From positions 1 to 64,000 of the forward strand of contig JAHECP010000005.1 in assembly GCA_024641665.1 (NCBI GenBank): DNA of 64,000 nucleotides, read 5' to 3'. Below, piece by piece: positions 41,543 to 49,767 of this stretch (its first letter is position 1; every line of letters starts with the position of its first letter). The notes under the pieces were generated by a model. It ran no database searches, had not been told where the DNA came from, and worked only from the letters and a program-made list of their open reading frames with translations. Source of the stretch: Acidobacteriota bacterium. GTDB taxonomy: Bacteria; Acidobacteriota; Vicinamibacteria; Vicinamibacterales; JAHECP01. A program made the position numbers and the translations under genes.

Positions 41543-41636
41543 GGCGCGCGGCGAGATCGGAGGTGAGGCCGGTGTAGTGGCGGGCGGGCTCGGAGAGACT
41601 TTCGAGCAGGTGGACGATGCGCTTCGGGGAGGCCAT
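41543..41636 (-). pseudogene. GIY-YIG nuclease domain, N-terminal piece
   Basis: From the ATG at 41634-41636 the frame reads MASPKRIVHLLESLSEPARHYTGLTSDLAAR and then enters unrelated sequence. This is the first strand and loop of a small GIY-YIG protein, matching the piece at 28797-29028 in SxARHYTGLTSDLAAR (DNA identity over about 45 bp, both containing the block around GATCGGAGGTGAG). The domain's catalytic remainder is absent. Confidence 0.65.
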
Positions 41637-41845
41637 GCGTGGCCCGGCGCAAGGCGCGACCCGCGGACGGTGGCGAGAGAATCCTCGGACGTGCGGCGAT
41701 CAGGGCGTCGAGGCTGGCAAAAGGTGCCTCGCCAGGAAAAGTTGGTCGTGGAAGGAAGAGCGGGTCCGCCTTCGCCTGTTACTTAGGTGAGCTCGCTGGT
41801 TTACCCAGCCAGATCTGTCACCCTAGTCTTGGGATTTCACAGAGC

Positions 41846-41861
41846 GAAGGCTGGCGTCCCC
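41846..41861. repeat. Recurrent intergenic word GAAGGCTGGCGTCCCC
   Basis: Exact second copy of the 16-bp word at 20311-20326, here immediately beyond the truncated end of the IS30 remnant. A related TTGGCGTCCCCAAC is at 39008-39021. It may mark a dispersed repeat family into which the IS sequence was inserted or recombined. Confidence 0.35.
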
Positions 41862-41902
41862 AACCCGAAGCAGGGGCCACGGTAAACCCGTTGGTGATCG
41901 AG

Positions 41903-42435
41903 ACCGGTAGATCGTTTCGTGCGACACGCGCATCTCTGGATCATTAGGGTAGTCCCGAACGAGTCGCGCAGCGATCTGCTGGGGAGACCAGCGCTCCCCC
42001 AACCGGCGTTCGACCTCATGCCGCAGTCGGGTGTCTGCGGCCAGCTTTGCGGGCTTCGGCCGCCGGGCCCGACGCATCGCCGTCTTTCTCAGCCAGGCAG
42101 GCGCGATAGCGTTGTCGGCTACCGTTCGCGATGACTTCGCGGGAGATCGTCGATGGCGCCCGGCCCAGACGAGACGCGACCGCTCGCAGGGACTCTCCGG
42201 CGCGGAGCCCTCTCAATAGCTCCTCCCGTTCTGCGCACGACAGCCTCAGTGCTGAGCGCGCTCCCACAGGCGGCGGCAGCCCCCCGCATCGGAAGATCAG
42301 GCGTTGGATCGACTTGGTCGAGCACCCGACGGCGGCAGCCGCCACCGCAAACGTCTGGCCATCCGCGATGCGCCGTCTGATTTCCAAGTGTTCGGCAACG
42401 CTCAACTGCCCACCACGATTCCCGAACTGCCGCAT
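41903..42435 (-). mobile_element. IS30 family transposase remnant (N-terminal half, frameshifted)
   Basis: From the ATG at 42433-42435: an opening HTH (SVAEHLEIRRRIADGQTFAVAAAAVGCSTKSIQRL), a second HTH (LSCAEREELLRGLRAGESLRAVASRLGRAPSTISREV) and ACLAEK. Then one extra base moves the reading to MRRARRPKPAKLAADTRLRHEVERRLGERWSPQQIAARLVRDYPNDPEMRVSHETIYRS. The match stops at about 41903, before any of the DDE residues. Typical IS30 transposases are 320-380 residues, so over half is missing and the element is inactive. A 9-bp inverted repeat CACGTGATC/GATCACGTG flanks its left side at 42447-42455 and 42491-42499. Confidence 0.8.
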
Positions 42436-42516
42436 CGGTCCACCCCCACGTGATCAACACCGCCCACATCGTCGCAGACAATGTTACGTCGATCACGTGA
42501 GACCGCCTCCGATTCA

Positions 42517-43741
42517 GTGGACACCTTTCCAAAGGCGGATAGGATGTCCACGATGCCCACAGACGCGAAAGGCCGGCGCCGCCGGCGGTCGTTCACGGAT
42601 GAGTTCAAAGCGGGGGCGGTGCGCCTGGTGCTCGATGATGGCAAGACGGTCGGCCAGGTGGCCCGGAACTCGATCTGACCGAGACCGCCCTCCGAGAATG
42701 GGTCAACCGGGCGCGGGCCGACCGCACCCACGGGCGGACGGGGTTGACGACGGCCGAGCGGGAGGAGCTCACGCGGCTGCGCAAAGAAAACCGGCAGCTA
42801 CGACTTGAGCGGGAGATCCTAAAAAACGCCGCGGCCTTCTTCGCGAAAGAGCCAGCGACACGTTCGCGCTGATTCACGCGAGGAAGGCGACCTTCCCCAT
42901 CACGACGATGTGCCAGGTTCTGGGGGTTTCGGCGAGCGGCTATCACGCTTGGTGCCGGCGGCCGGAATCGGCCCACGCGCACCGCGATCGGCAGCTGCGT
43001 GTGCTGGTGCGGGCGTCGTTCGACGGGAGCAAGCAGCGGTACGGCAGCCCGCGCATTCACGAGGACCTGCGCGAGCAAGACGTCTGCGTCAGCCGCAAGC
43101 GCGTGATTCGATTGATGCAGGAGGACGGCCTGAAAGCCCGCGCGCGCAAGCGGTTCAAGTGCACCACGATGAGCGACCACGACCAGCCGGTCGCGGCGAA
43201 TCTGCTCGACCGGCAGTTCACGGCCGAGGCCCCGAATCGGCGCTGGGTGGGCGACACGACGGAGTTCGTCATCGGCGAGAGCGGGAAACTCTACTTGGCC
43301 GCGATTCTGGACCTCTTCTCGCGGTTCGTCGTCGGCTGGGCCCTCAGCGCGGTGAACGACCGACACCTGGCCATCAAGGCCTTGGAGATGGCGTGGCGGC
43401 GGCGGTGTCCGGACGCCGGTCTGCTGCACCACTCCGACCAGGGCTGCACCTACGCCAGCCAGGATTACCAGGCCATCCTCGACGCGCGCGGCTTGATCGG
43501 CAGCATGAGCCGCCGGGGGGACTGCTACGATAACGCGGTCATGGAGAGCTTCTTCTCGACGGTGAAGAGCGAGCTCGGTGAGCACTTCGACGGCCACGGC
43601 GAGGCCAAGATGGCGTTGTTCGACTACATCGAGGTGTTCTACAACCAACGACGCCGGCATTCGACGCTCGGTCAGATCAGCCCGGCGGCGTTCGCGAACG
43701 ACGAGCACAGGAGACTCACGCGGCGTAGTCAACCTGTCCAC
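42517..43741 (+). mobile_element. IS3 family insertion sequence
   Basis: About 1225 bp. The left end GTGGACACCTTTCC (42517-42530) matches, as an inverted repeat, the right end AACCTGTCCAC (reverse complement GTGGACAGGTT, ending about 43741). Inside are orfA and orfB in the standard overlapping order with an A6C slippery site. No clear target duplication was found next to these ends, so the exact boundaries may be a few bases off. Confidence 0.75.
42544..42872 (+). pseudogene. IS3 family orfA (HTH protein), one-base deletion
   Basis: ATG at 42544 starts MPTDAKGRRRRRSFTDEFKAGAVRLVLDDGKTVGQVAR, the usual OrfA HTH. It hits TGA at 42676-42678 because one G seems to be missing in GCCCGGAACTC. In the next frame the protein continues ELDLTETALREWVNRARADRT, then a leucine-zipper-like stretch (LTRLRKENRQLRLEREILKNAAAFFAKE) and stops at 42870-42872. 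As read, OrfA and hence the OrfAB transposase cannot be made at normal levels. Confidence 0.75.
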
Positions 43742-43801
43742 CGGATCGGGATCAAGGCCAGTAATGGATGCCACCCGCCCTGCGCGCGCACGCGCGTTTG
43801 A
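42821..43801 (+). CDS. IS3 family transposase OrfB (DDE integrase)
   Basis: The frame begins through a -1 slip at A-AAA-AAC (42821-42827) in orfA and continues RRGLLRERASDTFALIHARKATFPITTMCQVLGVSASGYHAW; the first in-frame ATG is at 42908. The catalytic core is intact: Asp in WVGDTTEFV, Asp in LLHHSDQGCTYAS, and Glu in NAVMESFFSTVKSE, with the family ending YNQRRRHSTLGQISPAAF. The stop at 43799-43801 lies about 60 bp beyond the inferred right end, so the last residues are encoded by flanking DNA. OrfB itself is complete; the element is probably disabled by the orfA lesion. Confidence 0.88.
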   Translation, partial: KKRRGLLRERASDTFALIHARKATFPITTMCQVLGVSASGYHAWCRRPESAHAHRDRQLRVLVRASFDGSKQRYGSPRIHEDLREQDVCVSRKRVIRLMQEDGLKARARKRFKCTTMSDHDQPVAANLLDRQFTAEAPNRRWVGDTTEFVIGESGKLYLAAILDLFSRFVVGWALSAVNDRHLAIKALEMAWRRRCPDAGLLHHSDQGCTYASQDYQAILDARGLIGSMSRRGDCYDNAVMESFFSTVKSELGEHFDGHGEAKMALFDYIEVFYNQRRRHSTLGQISPAAFANDEHRRLTRRSQPVHRIGIKASNGCHPPCARTRV

Positions 43802-43991
43802 AGTGTGCAGAAGGGTCTGACAAGGCTCTTGCCGCCACGAGCGGGGCGCGATCATCTTATCTGTCGGTCCCGCCGAGCTCACTCTTTCGGCACCGTGTTA
43901 GACCGATCTTGGACACTTTGCCCGCCGGAAAGTTCGCCAATCATCAGAATTCCTAGTGTTTTGCGTCGATGTCGTGTGCTCGCGAGCTAGA
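43742..43991. other. Spacer between two insertion sequences
   Basis: Short relic-like DNA with lower GC around 43850-43960. TTGGACACTTTGCCCGCC at 43913-43930 resembles the left end of an IS3-type element in direct orientation, but no transposase follows it. No gene is seen. Confidence 0.35.
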
Positions 43992-45769
43992 TGTAGTGTC
44001 ACGTCATTGACCAGATAGCGTTTGCAATACTGTTGAGTGGAGGTAGAATGGGATGACACGAAACGGAGGGGCGCGCCGTGTTCATCCGCACGCAGACCAA
44101 CGGCCCTCGCACCTACCTGCTCCTCGTTGAAAACGAACGCGTGGACGGCCGCCTGGTGCAGCGCGTCCTCCATCGCTTCGGACGCCTGGACGAGTTGCAG
44201 GCGTCGGGACAGCTCGACACCTTGGTGCGGAGTCTGGGCCGGTTCGCCGAGAAGGTCGCCCTCCTCGATGCGCATGCGAAGGGCGAGATGACGTCGACGC
44301 GGACCGTCACACTTGGGCCCGGCCTGATCTTCGAGCGCCTGTGGCAGGAGTGCGGCATGCAAGCGGTGCTGCAGGAGCAGCTGGCGACGCGTCGATTCGA
44401 CTTCGATGTGGAGCGCGCGATCTTCCTGACGGTGCTCCACCGGCTGATGGCGCCCGGTAGTGATCGAGCCGCCCAGCGATGGAAACAGGACTATGCCTTG
44501 CCCGGGACCGAGGCGCTCGGCCTTCATCAGCTCTACCGGGCCATGCGGTGGTTGGGCGCGCCGCTGCCGGCGGCGGCACAGACGGGCGCGACGCCGTTTG
44601 CCCCGCGGACGCAGAAGGACCGCATCGAAGAAGCGTTGTTTGCGCGCCGCCGAGACCTCTTCAACCAGAATCTCCATCTGGTCTTCTTCGACACCACCTC
44701 GATCGACTTCGAGGGCACCGGCGGCCAAACCATCGGGCACCACGGCCACTCGAAGGATCACCGGCCCGACGTGCGGCAAATGGTGGTCGGCGTCGTGCTC
44801 GACGCGGACGGTCACCCGGTCTGCAGCGAGATGTGGCCGGGCAACACGACGGATGTGAAAACGTTGATCCCGATCGTGGACCGCCTCAAGCAGGTCTTCC
44901 ACGTGCGCGACGTCTGTGTCGTGGCGGACCGCGGGATGATCAGCGCGGAGACGATCGCCGCGCTTGACGATCGAGAGTGGTCGTACATACTCGGCGTGCG
45001 CATGCGGAGCTCGACGGAAGCGCGGGCGGTCGTCGGTGCGAAAGGGCGATGGACCGAGGTGTTCCCAGCCCGTACGGCGAGTCATGACCCGGCGCCATTG
45101 CAGGTGAAAGAGGTGAGGGTCGGCGAGCACCGCTACATCGTCTGTTTCAATGCGGAGCAGGCGCGCAAGGACCGACACGATCGCGAGGCGATCGTCGCGG
45201 CGCTGCGCACCGCGTTGTCGCACGGCGACAAGGCGCTCGTGGGCAACAGAGGATATCGGCGGTTTCTCAAGAGTCAGGGCACCCGCTTTACGATCGATAC
45301 CGCGAAAGTCGAGGACGATGCCCGGTATGACGGGCTGTGGGTGCTGCGCACCGACACAGACCTCGAGCCGCTGGTCGTGGCCCTGGCCTACAAACACCTC
45401 TGGATGGTCGAAGCCATCTTCCGGTCGATGAAGTCGGTCCTCGAGACCCGCCCGATCTACCATCAGCGCGACGAGCACATTCGCGGCCACGTCTTCTGTT
45501 CGTTCTTGGCGCTCGTCCTCCGGCAGGAGCTCGAGCGGCGACTGGCTGCGAAGCGCTGGTCGCTGGAGTGGGCCGACGTGATGCGCGACCTCGACGCGCT
45601 GCACGAGACGACGATCACGATCGATGGCCACGCGTACCTCGTGCGCAGCGAAGCCAAACGAACCGTCGGCAAAGTCTTTCAGGCCTGCGGGGTCGCCATC
45701 CCGCCGGCGCTGCGGCCAGCCGAGGCCCCTGGGGTACCCCCGGAGCCCGGAGGCGGACGTGTCACTACA
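43992..45769 (+). mobile_element. IS1634/IS4-superfamily insertion sequence
   Basis: TGTAGTGTCACGTC (43992-44005) and GACGTGTCACTACA (45756-45769) form a 14-bp inverted repeat with one mismatch around a complete transposase gene. If these are the true ends, the transposase stop (45785-45787) lies 18 bp outside the element. No target duplication is obvious. Confidence 0.6.
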
Positions 45770-45787
45770 CGAAAGACGCGGCTGTAA
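44078..45787 (+). CDS. IS1634 family transposase
   Basis: A 569-residue DDE transposase. Asp is in LVFFDTTSIDFEG, the second Asp in VCVVADRGMIS, and Glu in HLWMVEAIFRSMKSVLETRPI (the Y-REKK-like region of the IS4 superfamily). An N-terminal segment FIRTQTNGPRTYLLLVENERVDGR is typical of IS1634-group proteins. The gene is intact from the GTG at 44078, with GGAGGGGCG upstream as a ribosome-binding site. It lies directly before the catabolic island and could have brought or bounded it. The last six residues come from flanking DNA if the inverted repeats above are the ends. Confidence 0.88.
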   Translation: MFIRTQTNGPRTYLLLVENERVDGRLVQRVLHRFGRLDELQASGQLDTLVRSLGRFAEKVALLDAHAKGEMTSTRTVTLGPGLIFERLWQECGMQAVLQEQLATRRFDFDVERAIFLTVLHRLMAPGSDRAAQRWKQDYALPGTEALGLHQLYRAMRWLGAPLPAAAQTGATPFAPRTQKDRIEEALFARRRDLFNQNLHLVFFDTTSIDFEGTGGQTIGHHGHSKDHRPDVRQMVVGVVLDADGHPVCSEMWPGNTTDVKTLIPIVDRLKQVFHVRDVCVVADRGMISAETIAALDDREWSYILGVRMRSSTEARAVVGAKGRWTEVFPARTASHDPAPLQVKEVRVGEHRYIVCFNAEQARKDRHDREAIVAALRTALSHGDKALVGNRGYRRFLKSQGTRFTIDTAKVEDDARYDGLWVLRTDTDLEPLVVALAYKHLWMVEAIFRSMKSVLETRPIYHQRDEHIRGHVFCSFLALVLRQELERRLAAKRWSLEWADVMRDLDALHETTITIDGHAYLVRSEAKRTVGKVFQACGVAIPPALRPAEAPGVPPEPGGGRVTTRKTRL

Positions 45788-45930
45788 GTGTCTGCACGCG
45801 CAGGACTTCACTTTTGAAAGTGTTCAAGATGGGTTAGATCCACAGCCCGGGCGGCCCTTGTCTGTGTTGCTGGCGTCGCGGTTTACCTGGGGAGGTCTGT
45901 CCCCGAACGTCTCCATCGGACGCCTCCTCC

Positions 45931-46509
45931 CTACAGCGCCGCCGCGAGGCAGGCGATGTGCGCGAGTTCCTCGACGAGGTCCGCCAGATAGAAGGCCGCG
46001 ACCACGGTTATTCCGAGCGTGACCAGACCGTGCTCCTCGAGCAGCAGGGCCGCGCATCCAGGATTGGTCGTGATTGCGTCGGCCACCCGCTGCTGCAGCG
46101 TATCGGACCCCGACGGGGCGAACGACACCCGCGGGATTGGACGCTGTTTGAATGCCGCATCGGTGAGCATGGGGATGTCGCGCTTCTTGACTGCAAAGGC
46201 CGTCGCGTGCGGCGGGTGCACATGGAGGACCGCGCCGATGTCCGGGCGCAGGCGCAGGATGTCGGCGTGGTACCGGTATTCCTTGGAGGGCTGATATCCA
46301 GCGGGCGACTGGCAGGCGTAGGACGCGATGTCCACCTCGACCAGGCTCGTCGGCTCGGTGTCTCCGAGCGACACCCCCGTCGGCGTGATGAGCATGCGGC
46401 CTGAATCGACTCGCGCGCTGAAGTTACCTCCTGATCCCCTGACCAAATGACGGCTGTACGCCAGGCGGGCGTACTTGACCAACTGCTGCCGGATCCCGTC
46501 CTCCGTCAT
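45931..46509 (-). CDS. Class II aldolase (L-fuculose-phosphate aldolase-like)
   Basis: A 192-residue zinc aldolase of the class II aldolase/adducin family, expected to split a ketose-1-phosphate into dihydroxyacetone phosphate and an aldehyde (lactaldehyde in the fucose pathway). The zinc site is seen as His96 and His98 in LHVHPPHATAF plus His160 in LEEHGLVTLG, with the general-acid Glu77 in PSKEYRYH, the same four positions as in FucA. RGSGGNFSARV is the phosphate-binding start. Third gene of the minus-strand operon; its ATG overlaps the kinase stop (ATGA). FucA or RhaD-like function is possible; the cognate isomerase favours a fucose-type sugar. Confidence 0.85.
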   Translation of the reverse strand: MTEDGIRQQLVKYARLAYSRHLVRGSGGNFSARVDSGRMLITPTGVSLGDTEPTSLVEVDIASYACQSPAGYQPSKEYRYHADILRLRPDIGAVLHVHPPHATAFAVKKRDIPMLTDAAFKQRPIPRVSFAPSGSDTLQQRVADAITTNPGCAALLLEEHGLVTLGITVVAAFYLADLVEELAHIACLAAAL

Positions 46510-48065
46510 CCAAGGTCTCCTCGGCCGACCCGCGCTCCCGGCAGATCGATGCCCGCCAGGCGCGCGAAATAGGGTTCGACATCTTTGTACAGATCGCGGT
46601 AGAGCGGATAGAGCCGGTCGTAGGTGGCGCCCGCCCGCTCGTCTGGCGAGAAGAGACGGACCCGCTTCACGTGGATGGCGATCGCCTCATCGAAGTCTTG
46701 ATACACGCCGAGCCCGACCCCGGCGAGCAGCGCGGCGCCGAGCACCTCGGTCTGCGTCTCCACCATGCTGACGACCGGCTTGCCCAGCACGTCCGCGATG
46801 ATCTGGTTCCAGACCGTACTGCGGGCGGCGGTACCGCCGATCCGCAGTGCCGGGATGGCGAGCCCCTGCTCGGTCTCGAGGATCTCCACGGTCTGGCGGA
46901 TCGCGAACGCGGCACCCTCGAGCACCGATCGCAGCACGTCGCAGCGCTCGTGTGCAAGGGTGATCCCGAGGAACACGCTGCGGGCCTTCGGGTTCCAGAC
47001 TGGCGTGCGCTCCCCGGAGATGTACGGCAGGAAGATGAGCCCCTTGCTTCCCGGCGGCGCCTTGGCCGCCTCCGCCGTGAGCAAATCGTACGTATCCTGT
47101 CCCGAACACCGCGCGAGAGCCTGCTCCGGCTGTCCGAACGTATCGCGCATCCAGCGCCACGACGAACCGATCCCGTTGAGGGCACCGATGGCGAGCCACC
47201 GGCCGGCCGCCGTGTGCGAACAGTTCATGAAGCGGCGGTCGAACTCCGCCTCTAGCAGGTTCGTGCACACGCGCGCTGCGGTGCCCATGATCACGAAGCA
47301 CTCGCCCGGCTCCATGACGCCGCAGCCGATCGAGGCCGCCACCGTATCCATGCAGCCGGCGACGACCGGTGTGCGCGCACGGAGCCCGGTCAGTTCCGCA
47401 GCCTCTGCCGTGACCAGCCCCGCGAGCGCCAGGCTGGGCAAAGGGCGCGGCAGCTTCTCGCGCGGGATTCCGAGCGCCTCCAGGAAGGGCCAATGCCACT
47501 GGAGTCGCCTGATGTCGAACAGCAGGGTGGTGCAGGCGCGCGAGTGGTCGATGGTGAACTCACCCGTCAGACGCGCGACGAGATAGCCGCCGGGGACCAG
47601 GAGCTTGCAGGCTGCGCGGAACGTCTCCGGCTCGTTCCCTTCGAGCCACAGGATCGTCGGGAGCGAGTACGCCCCAGGGGCGAGCGGGTTGCCCGTGATC
47701 TCGAAGATGCGTTCGGGACCGATCGTGCGAGCGATGCGGTCCACCTCAGGCACCGCGCGCTGGTCCCAGAGCATGATGGCGGCCCGGAGCGGCCGTCCCG
47801 CCGCATCGACCGCGACCAGTCCGTTCGTGCAGCTAACGCCTACCCCCTGAATGGCGGAGGGGTCGGTCCCATTGATGGCCTGACGAATCGCGAGCACGGC
47901 GGCCTGCCACCACGTTTCGGCATCGTGCTCCGCATGACCCGGCACCGCGCTCGTCATCCGGTACTCGACGTAACCGGACCCGAGCTGCTCGTCCGACCCG
48001 GTTGCGAAGAGGCCGGCCTTCGCGCCGGTGCCGCCGATGTCGAGCCCGAGCAGGCAGGGTTTCAT
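46506..48065 (-). CDS. FGGY family carbohydrate kinase
   Basis: A 519-residue FGGY sugar kinase, phosphorylating the ketose made by the isomerase at the expense of ATP. The N-terminal phosphate-1 motif is LLGLDIGGTGAKAGLF, and VSCTNGLVAVDAAG belongs to the N-domain. The C-domain keeps the ATPase-fold signature with ALRIGGTAARSTVWNQIIADVLGKPV. ATG at 48063-48065 overlaps the isomerase stop (ATGA), and its own stop overlaps the aldolase start. Length and motifs fit xylulokinase/fuculokinase-like enzymes; the substrate cannot be told from sequence. Confidence 0.88.
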   Translation of the reverse strand: MKPCLLGLDIGGTGAKAGLFATGSDEQLGSGYVEYRMTSAVPGHAEHDAETWWQAAVLAIRQAINGTDPSAIQGVGVSCTNGLVAVDAAGRPLRAAIMLWDQRAVPEVDRIARTIGPERIFEITGNPLAPGAYSLPTILWLEGNEPETFRAACKLLVPGGYLVARLTGEFTIDHSRACTTLLFDIRRLQWHWPFLEALGIPREKLPRPLPSLALAGLVTAEAAELTGLRARTPVVAGCMDTVAASIGCGVMEPGECFVIMGTAARVCTNLLEAEFDRRFMNCSHTAAGRWLAIGALNGIGSSWRWMRDTFGQPEQALARCSGQDTYDLLTAEAAKAPPGSKGLIFLPYISGERTPVWNPKARSVFLGITLAHERCDVLRSVLEGAAFAIRQTVEILETEQGLAIPALRIGGTAARSTVWNQIIADVLGKPVVSMVETQTEVLGAALLAGVGLGVYQDFDEAIAIHVKRVRLFSPDERAGATYDRLYPLYRDLYKDVEPYFARLAGIDLPGARVGRGDLG

Positions 48066-49555
48066 ATCGGCCGTGCGCCTACCTGCACGAGCGAAAGCGG
48101 TATGCCCGCAGACAGCTTCGGGCGAAGCGCGTGCTCCCCGGCAAGACGGCCGTCCGCGCCGACGACGATCGGGTCGACGCCGAGCAGCCGGCACAGCAGG
48201 ACGAGCTCCGCCTGCCAGTCGCCCGCGACGGCATGCAGATGGTTCGCCTGCAGCAGGGTCACGAGATTCGACGGCGGAAGCGCGAGCCGGACGAAGGCGT
48301 GCGGCCAGTTGGGAGCCGACCCCACCACACCGGCGGGATCGAGCGCGACGGCCTCGCCCCCCATGATGACCATGCGATAGCCCTCGCGCGAGCGGGTGAG
48401 ACGCGCAAGCGTCAGCTCGCCTTCCTGGAAGACGAACTCGACGTGCGCACCGCCGCCGGCGTACTTGCCGATCGAAGGTACCAGCCGGACGCGGGCGAGA
48501 TTGACCGCCGGATCATTGCTGCGCGCGGCGAACCACGTCGGAGCCGACCCGCAGTTGGGCATGATGTACACGTCCCGGACCGGATCGAAGTAACGCAGGT
48601 CCAAGAGGCAGGTGGGCTGGGCCGACACCATCTGGAGCAGCTGCATGGTGAGGGCGCCGTCGGAGTCGGCTTCGCAGGCCAGTGGCATCGGCGCCTTGGG
48701 CCCGTCCCAATCATACGGGTCGTTCATGAACGCCGCACTGATGCACTGCACGACATGGAACTCGCTCATCTCGTAGTGGCACTTGATGCCTGCGAAGTCG
48801 AATCCGGACCGGGCCACGAGCTGCTTGAGCGCTGCATAGCAGCGAATTTGGAACTCCCATTTCTCGGGAGTGAACTGCACTCCGTCGAACACGATCTCCC
48901 GGACGTGCGCTTGCAGCCACGCCTTGGCGCGGCGGACCTCATCCTCGCCGACGAGCTCCGCCAACCGCACGATCTCGGACTGATCGACGTGATCGACATC
49001 CACGCCGAACTGACGCTGCCAGAGTTCGGCTGGCGCGGCGCCTGTTGCCATGCCGATGGAACGCCCGCCGATGAGGCCGTACACCTGTCCGCGGAGGCGG
49101 GTGGCCGCGCGCGCCGCCCGTGCGAAGGTCCCGAGCTGCCCCACAACGTCCGGCGCGTCGAGGTCCAGCCACAGACGCTCGTGGGGAATGTCGACCTGAT
49201 GCAAGGCGCCGCCCGCGGCCAGCAGGCCTGTCAGCCCGGGGTAGCGCGGATCGTGCGGACCGAGCAACAGGAGGGGAACACGGCCGATCAGCCGCGCAGC
49301 GAGGACGATGTAGTTGGGAAAGGCAAAGACCGGGATGTTGAAGACAACGGCATCGAGTTGGAGCGCCGCGAGGCGGCGCGCCTCTGCACGCGCCGAGTCA
49401 TGGGAGTGGACGATGTCGCCAGTGGTGACCGCGACATCCCCTATTGCTGCGAGCAGCGCCCTGATTCGGTGCTGGTGGTGTGTGATATCGGGCTGGAGAC
49501 TGGCGTGCACGCGGTCGCGTCCGTCGGAGAACGACAGCAGACCCAATCGGATCAT
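48062..49555 (-). CDS. L-fucose isomerase-like protein (AraA/FucI fold)
   Basis: A 497-residue member of the L-fucose/L-arabinose isomerase superfamily, converting an aldose to a ketose with Mn2+. Visible conserved pieces are VFNIPVFAFPN, LLGPHDPRYPGLTGLLAAGGAL, FAGIKCHYEMSEFHVVQCISAAFMNDPYDWDGPKAPMPLACEADSDGALTMQ (the metal-binding Glu/Asp region), and NHLHAVAGDWQAE (the late His, equivalent to FucI His near the C-terminus). It is shorter than FucI (about 590). First gene of the operon isomerase > kinase > aldolase, with two operator-like sites upstream at 49621-49686. Confidence 0.78.
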   Translation of the reverse strand: MIRLGLLSFSDGRDRVHASLQPDITHHQHRIRALLAAIGDVAVTTGDIVHSHDSARAEARRLAALQLDAVVFNIPVFAFPNYIVLAARLIGRVPLLLLGPHDPRYPGLTGLLAAGGALHQVDIPHERLWLDLDAPDVVGQLGTFARAARAATRLRGQVYGLIGGRSIGMATGAAPAELWQRQFGVDVDHVDQSEIVRLAELVGEDEVRRAKAWLQAHVREIVFDGVQFTPEKWEFQIRCYAALKQLVARSGFDFAGIKCHYEMSEFHVVQCISAAFMNDPYDWDGPKAPMPLACEADSDGALTMQLLQMVSAQPTCLLDLRYFDPVRDVYIMPNCGSAPTWFAARSNDPAVNLARVRLVPSIGKYAGGGAHVEFVFQEGELTLARLTRSREGYRMVIMGGEAVALDPAGVVGSAPNWPHAFVRLALPPSNLVTLLQANHLHAVAGDWQAELVLLCRLLGVDPIVVGADGRLAGEHALRPKLSAGIPLSLVQVGARPI

Positions 49556-49620
49556 CGTGGCCAGCCTCTGTTGGCTGCGTGCGTTGCGGCGGCGACGTAC
49601 CGCCCAAGAGACAAAGAGCA

Positions 49621-49686
49621 GAAAACGATTAAGATGCTAGTGCAAGAATAGCTTGTATTTCAAGTAATTAGGTTGTAAACGATTGC
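49621..49686. promoter_or_regulatory. Two LacI-type operator-like sites before the isomerase operon
   Basis: TGTAAACGATTGC (49674-49686) and the weaker GAAAACGATTAAG (49621-49633) lie in an AT-rich stretch 66-131 bases before the isomerase start. The first matches the palindrome TGTAATCGATTACA at 11 of 14 positions over its full length, and very similar sites precede other genes of the island. Confidence 0.55.
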
Positions 49687-49767
49687 TATCAGGCCGCCGG
49701 CTCTTCGGAGGGGGCGCCGGTCCCCCCGCTGCCGGCCGCCGGGCAATCGGTGTATCGGATGCGGGCT

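Noticed and set aside
41641-41902. A possible gene between the GIY-YIG piece and the IS30 remnant
   Set aside because: The short frames there lack a ribosome-binding site and recognisable sequence; the stretch contains recurrent intergenic words instead.
16160-42700. Treating all frameshifts as real mutations
   Set aside because: Breaks at about 16875 and 42670 fall in G runs where assembly indels are common. They are reported as pseudogenes with that caveat; only the deletions (16160-18113 helices, aldo/keto reductase N-terminus, IS30 C-terminus) are hard to explain by base errors.
43913-43930. A possible additional IS3-type left end (TTGGACACTTTGCCC)
   Set aside because: Only the first part resembles the IS3 end, no transposase fragment follows, and the orientation does not pair with the neighbouring element.
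45788-45930. A terminator or attachment site at the start of the catabolic island
   Set aside because: Only a short AT-richer stretch (ACTTTTGAAAGT palindrome near 45811-45822) was seen; no tRNA end or direct repeat supports an attachment site.
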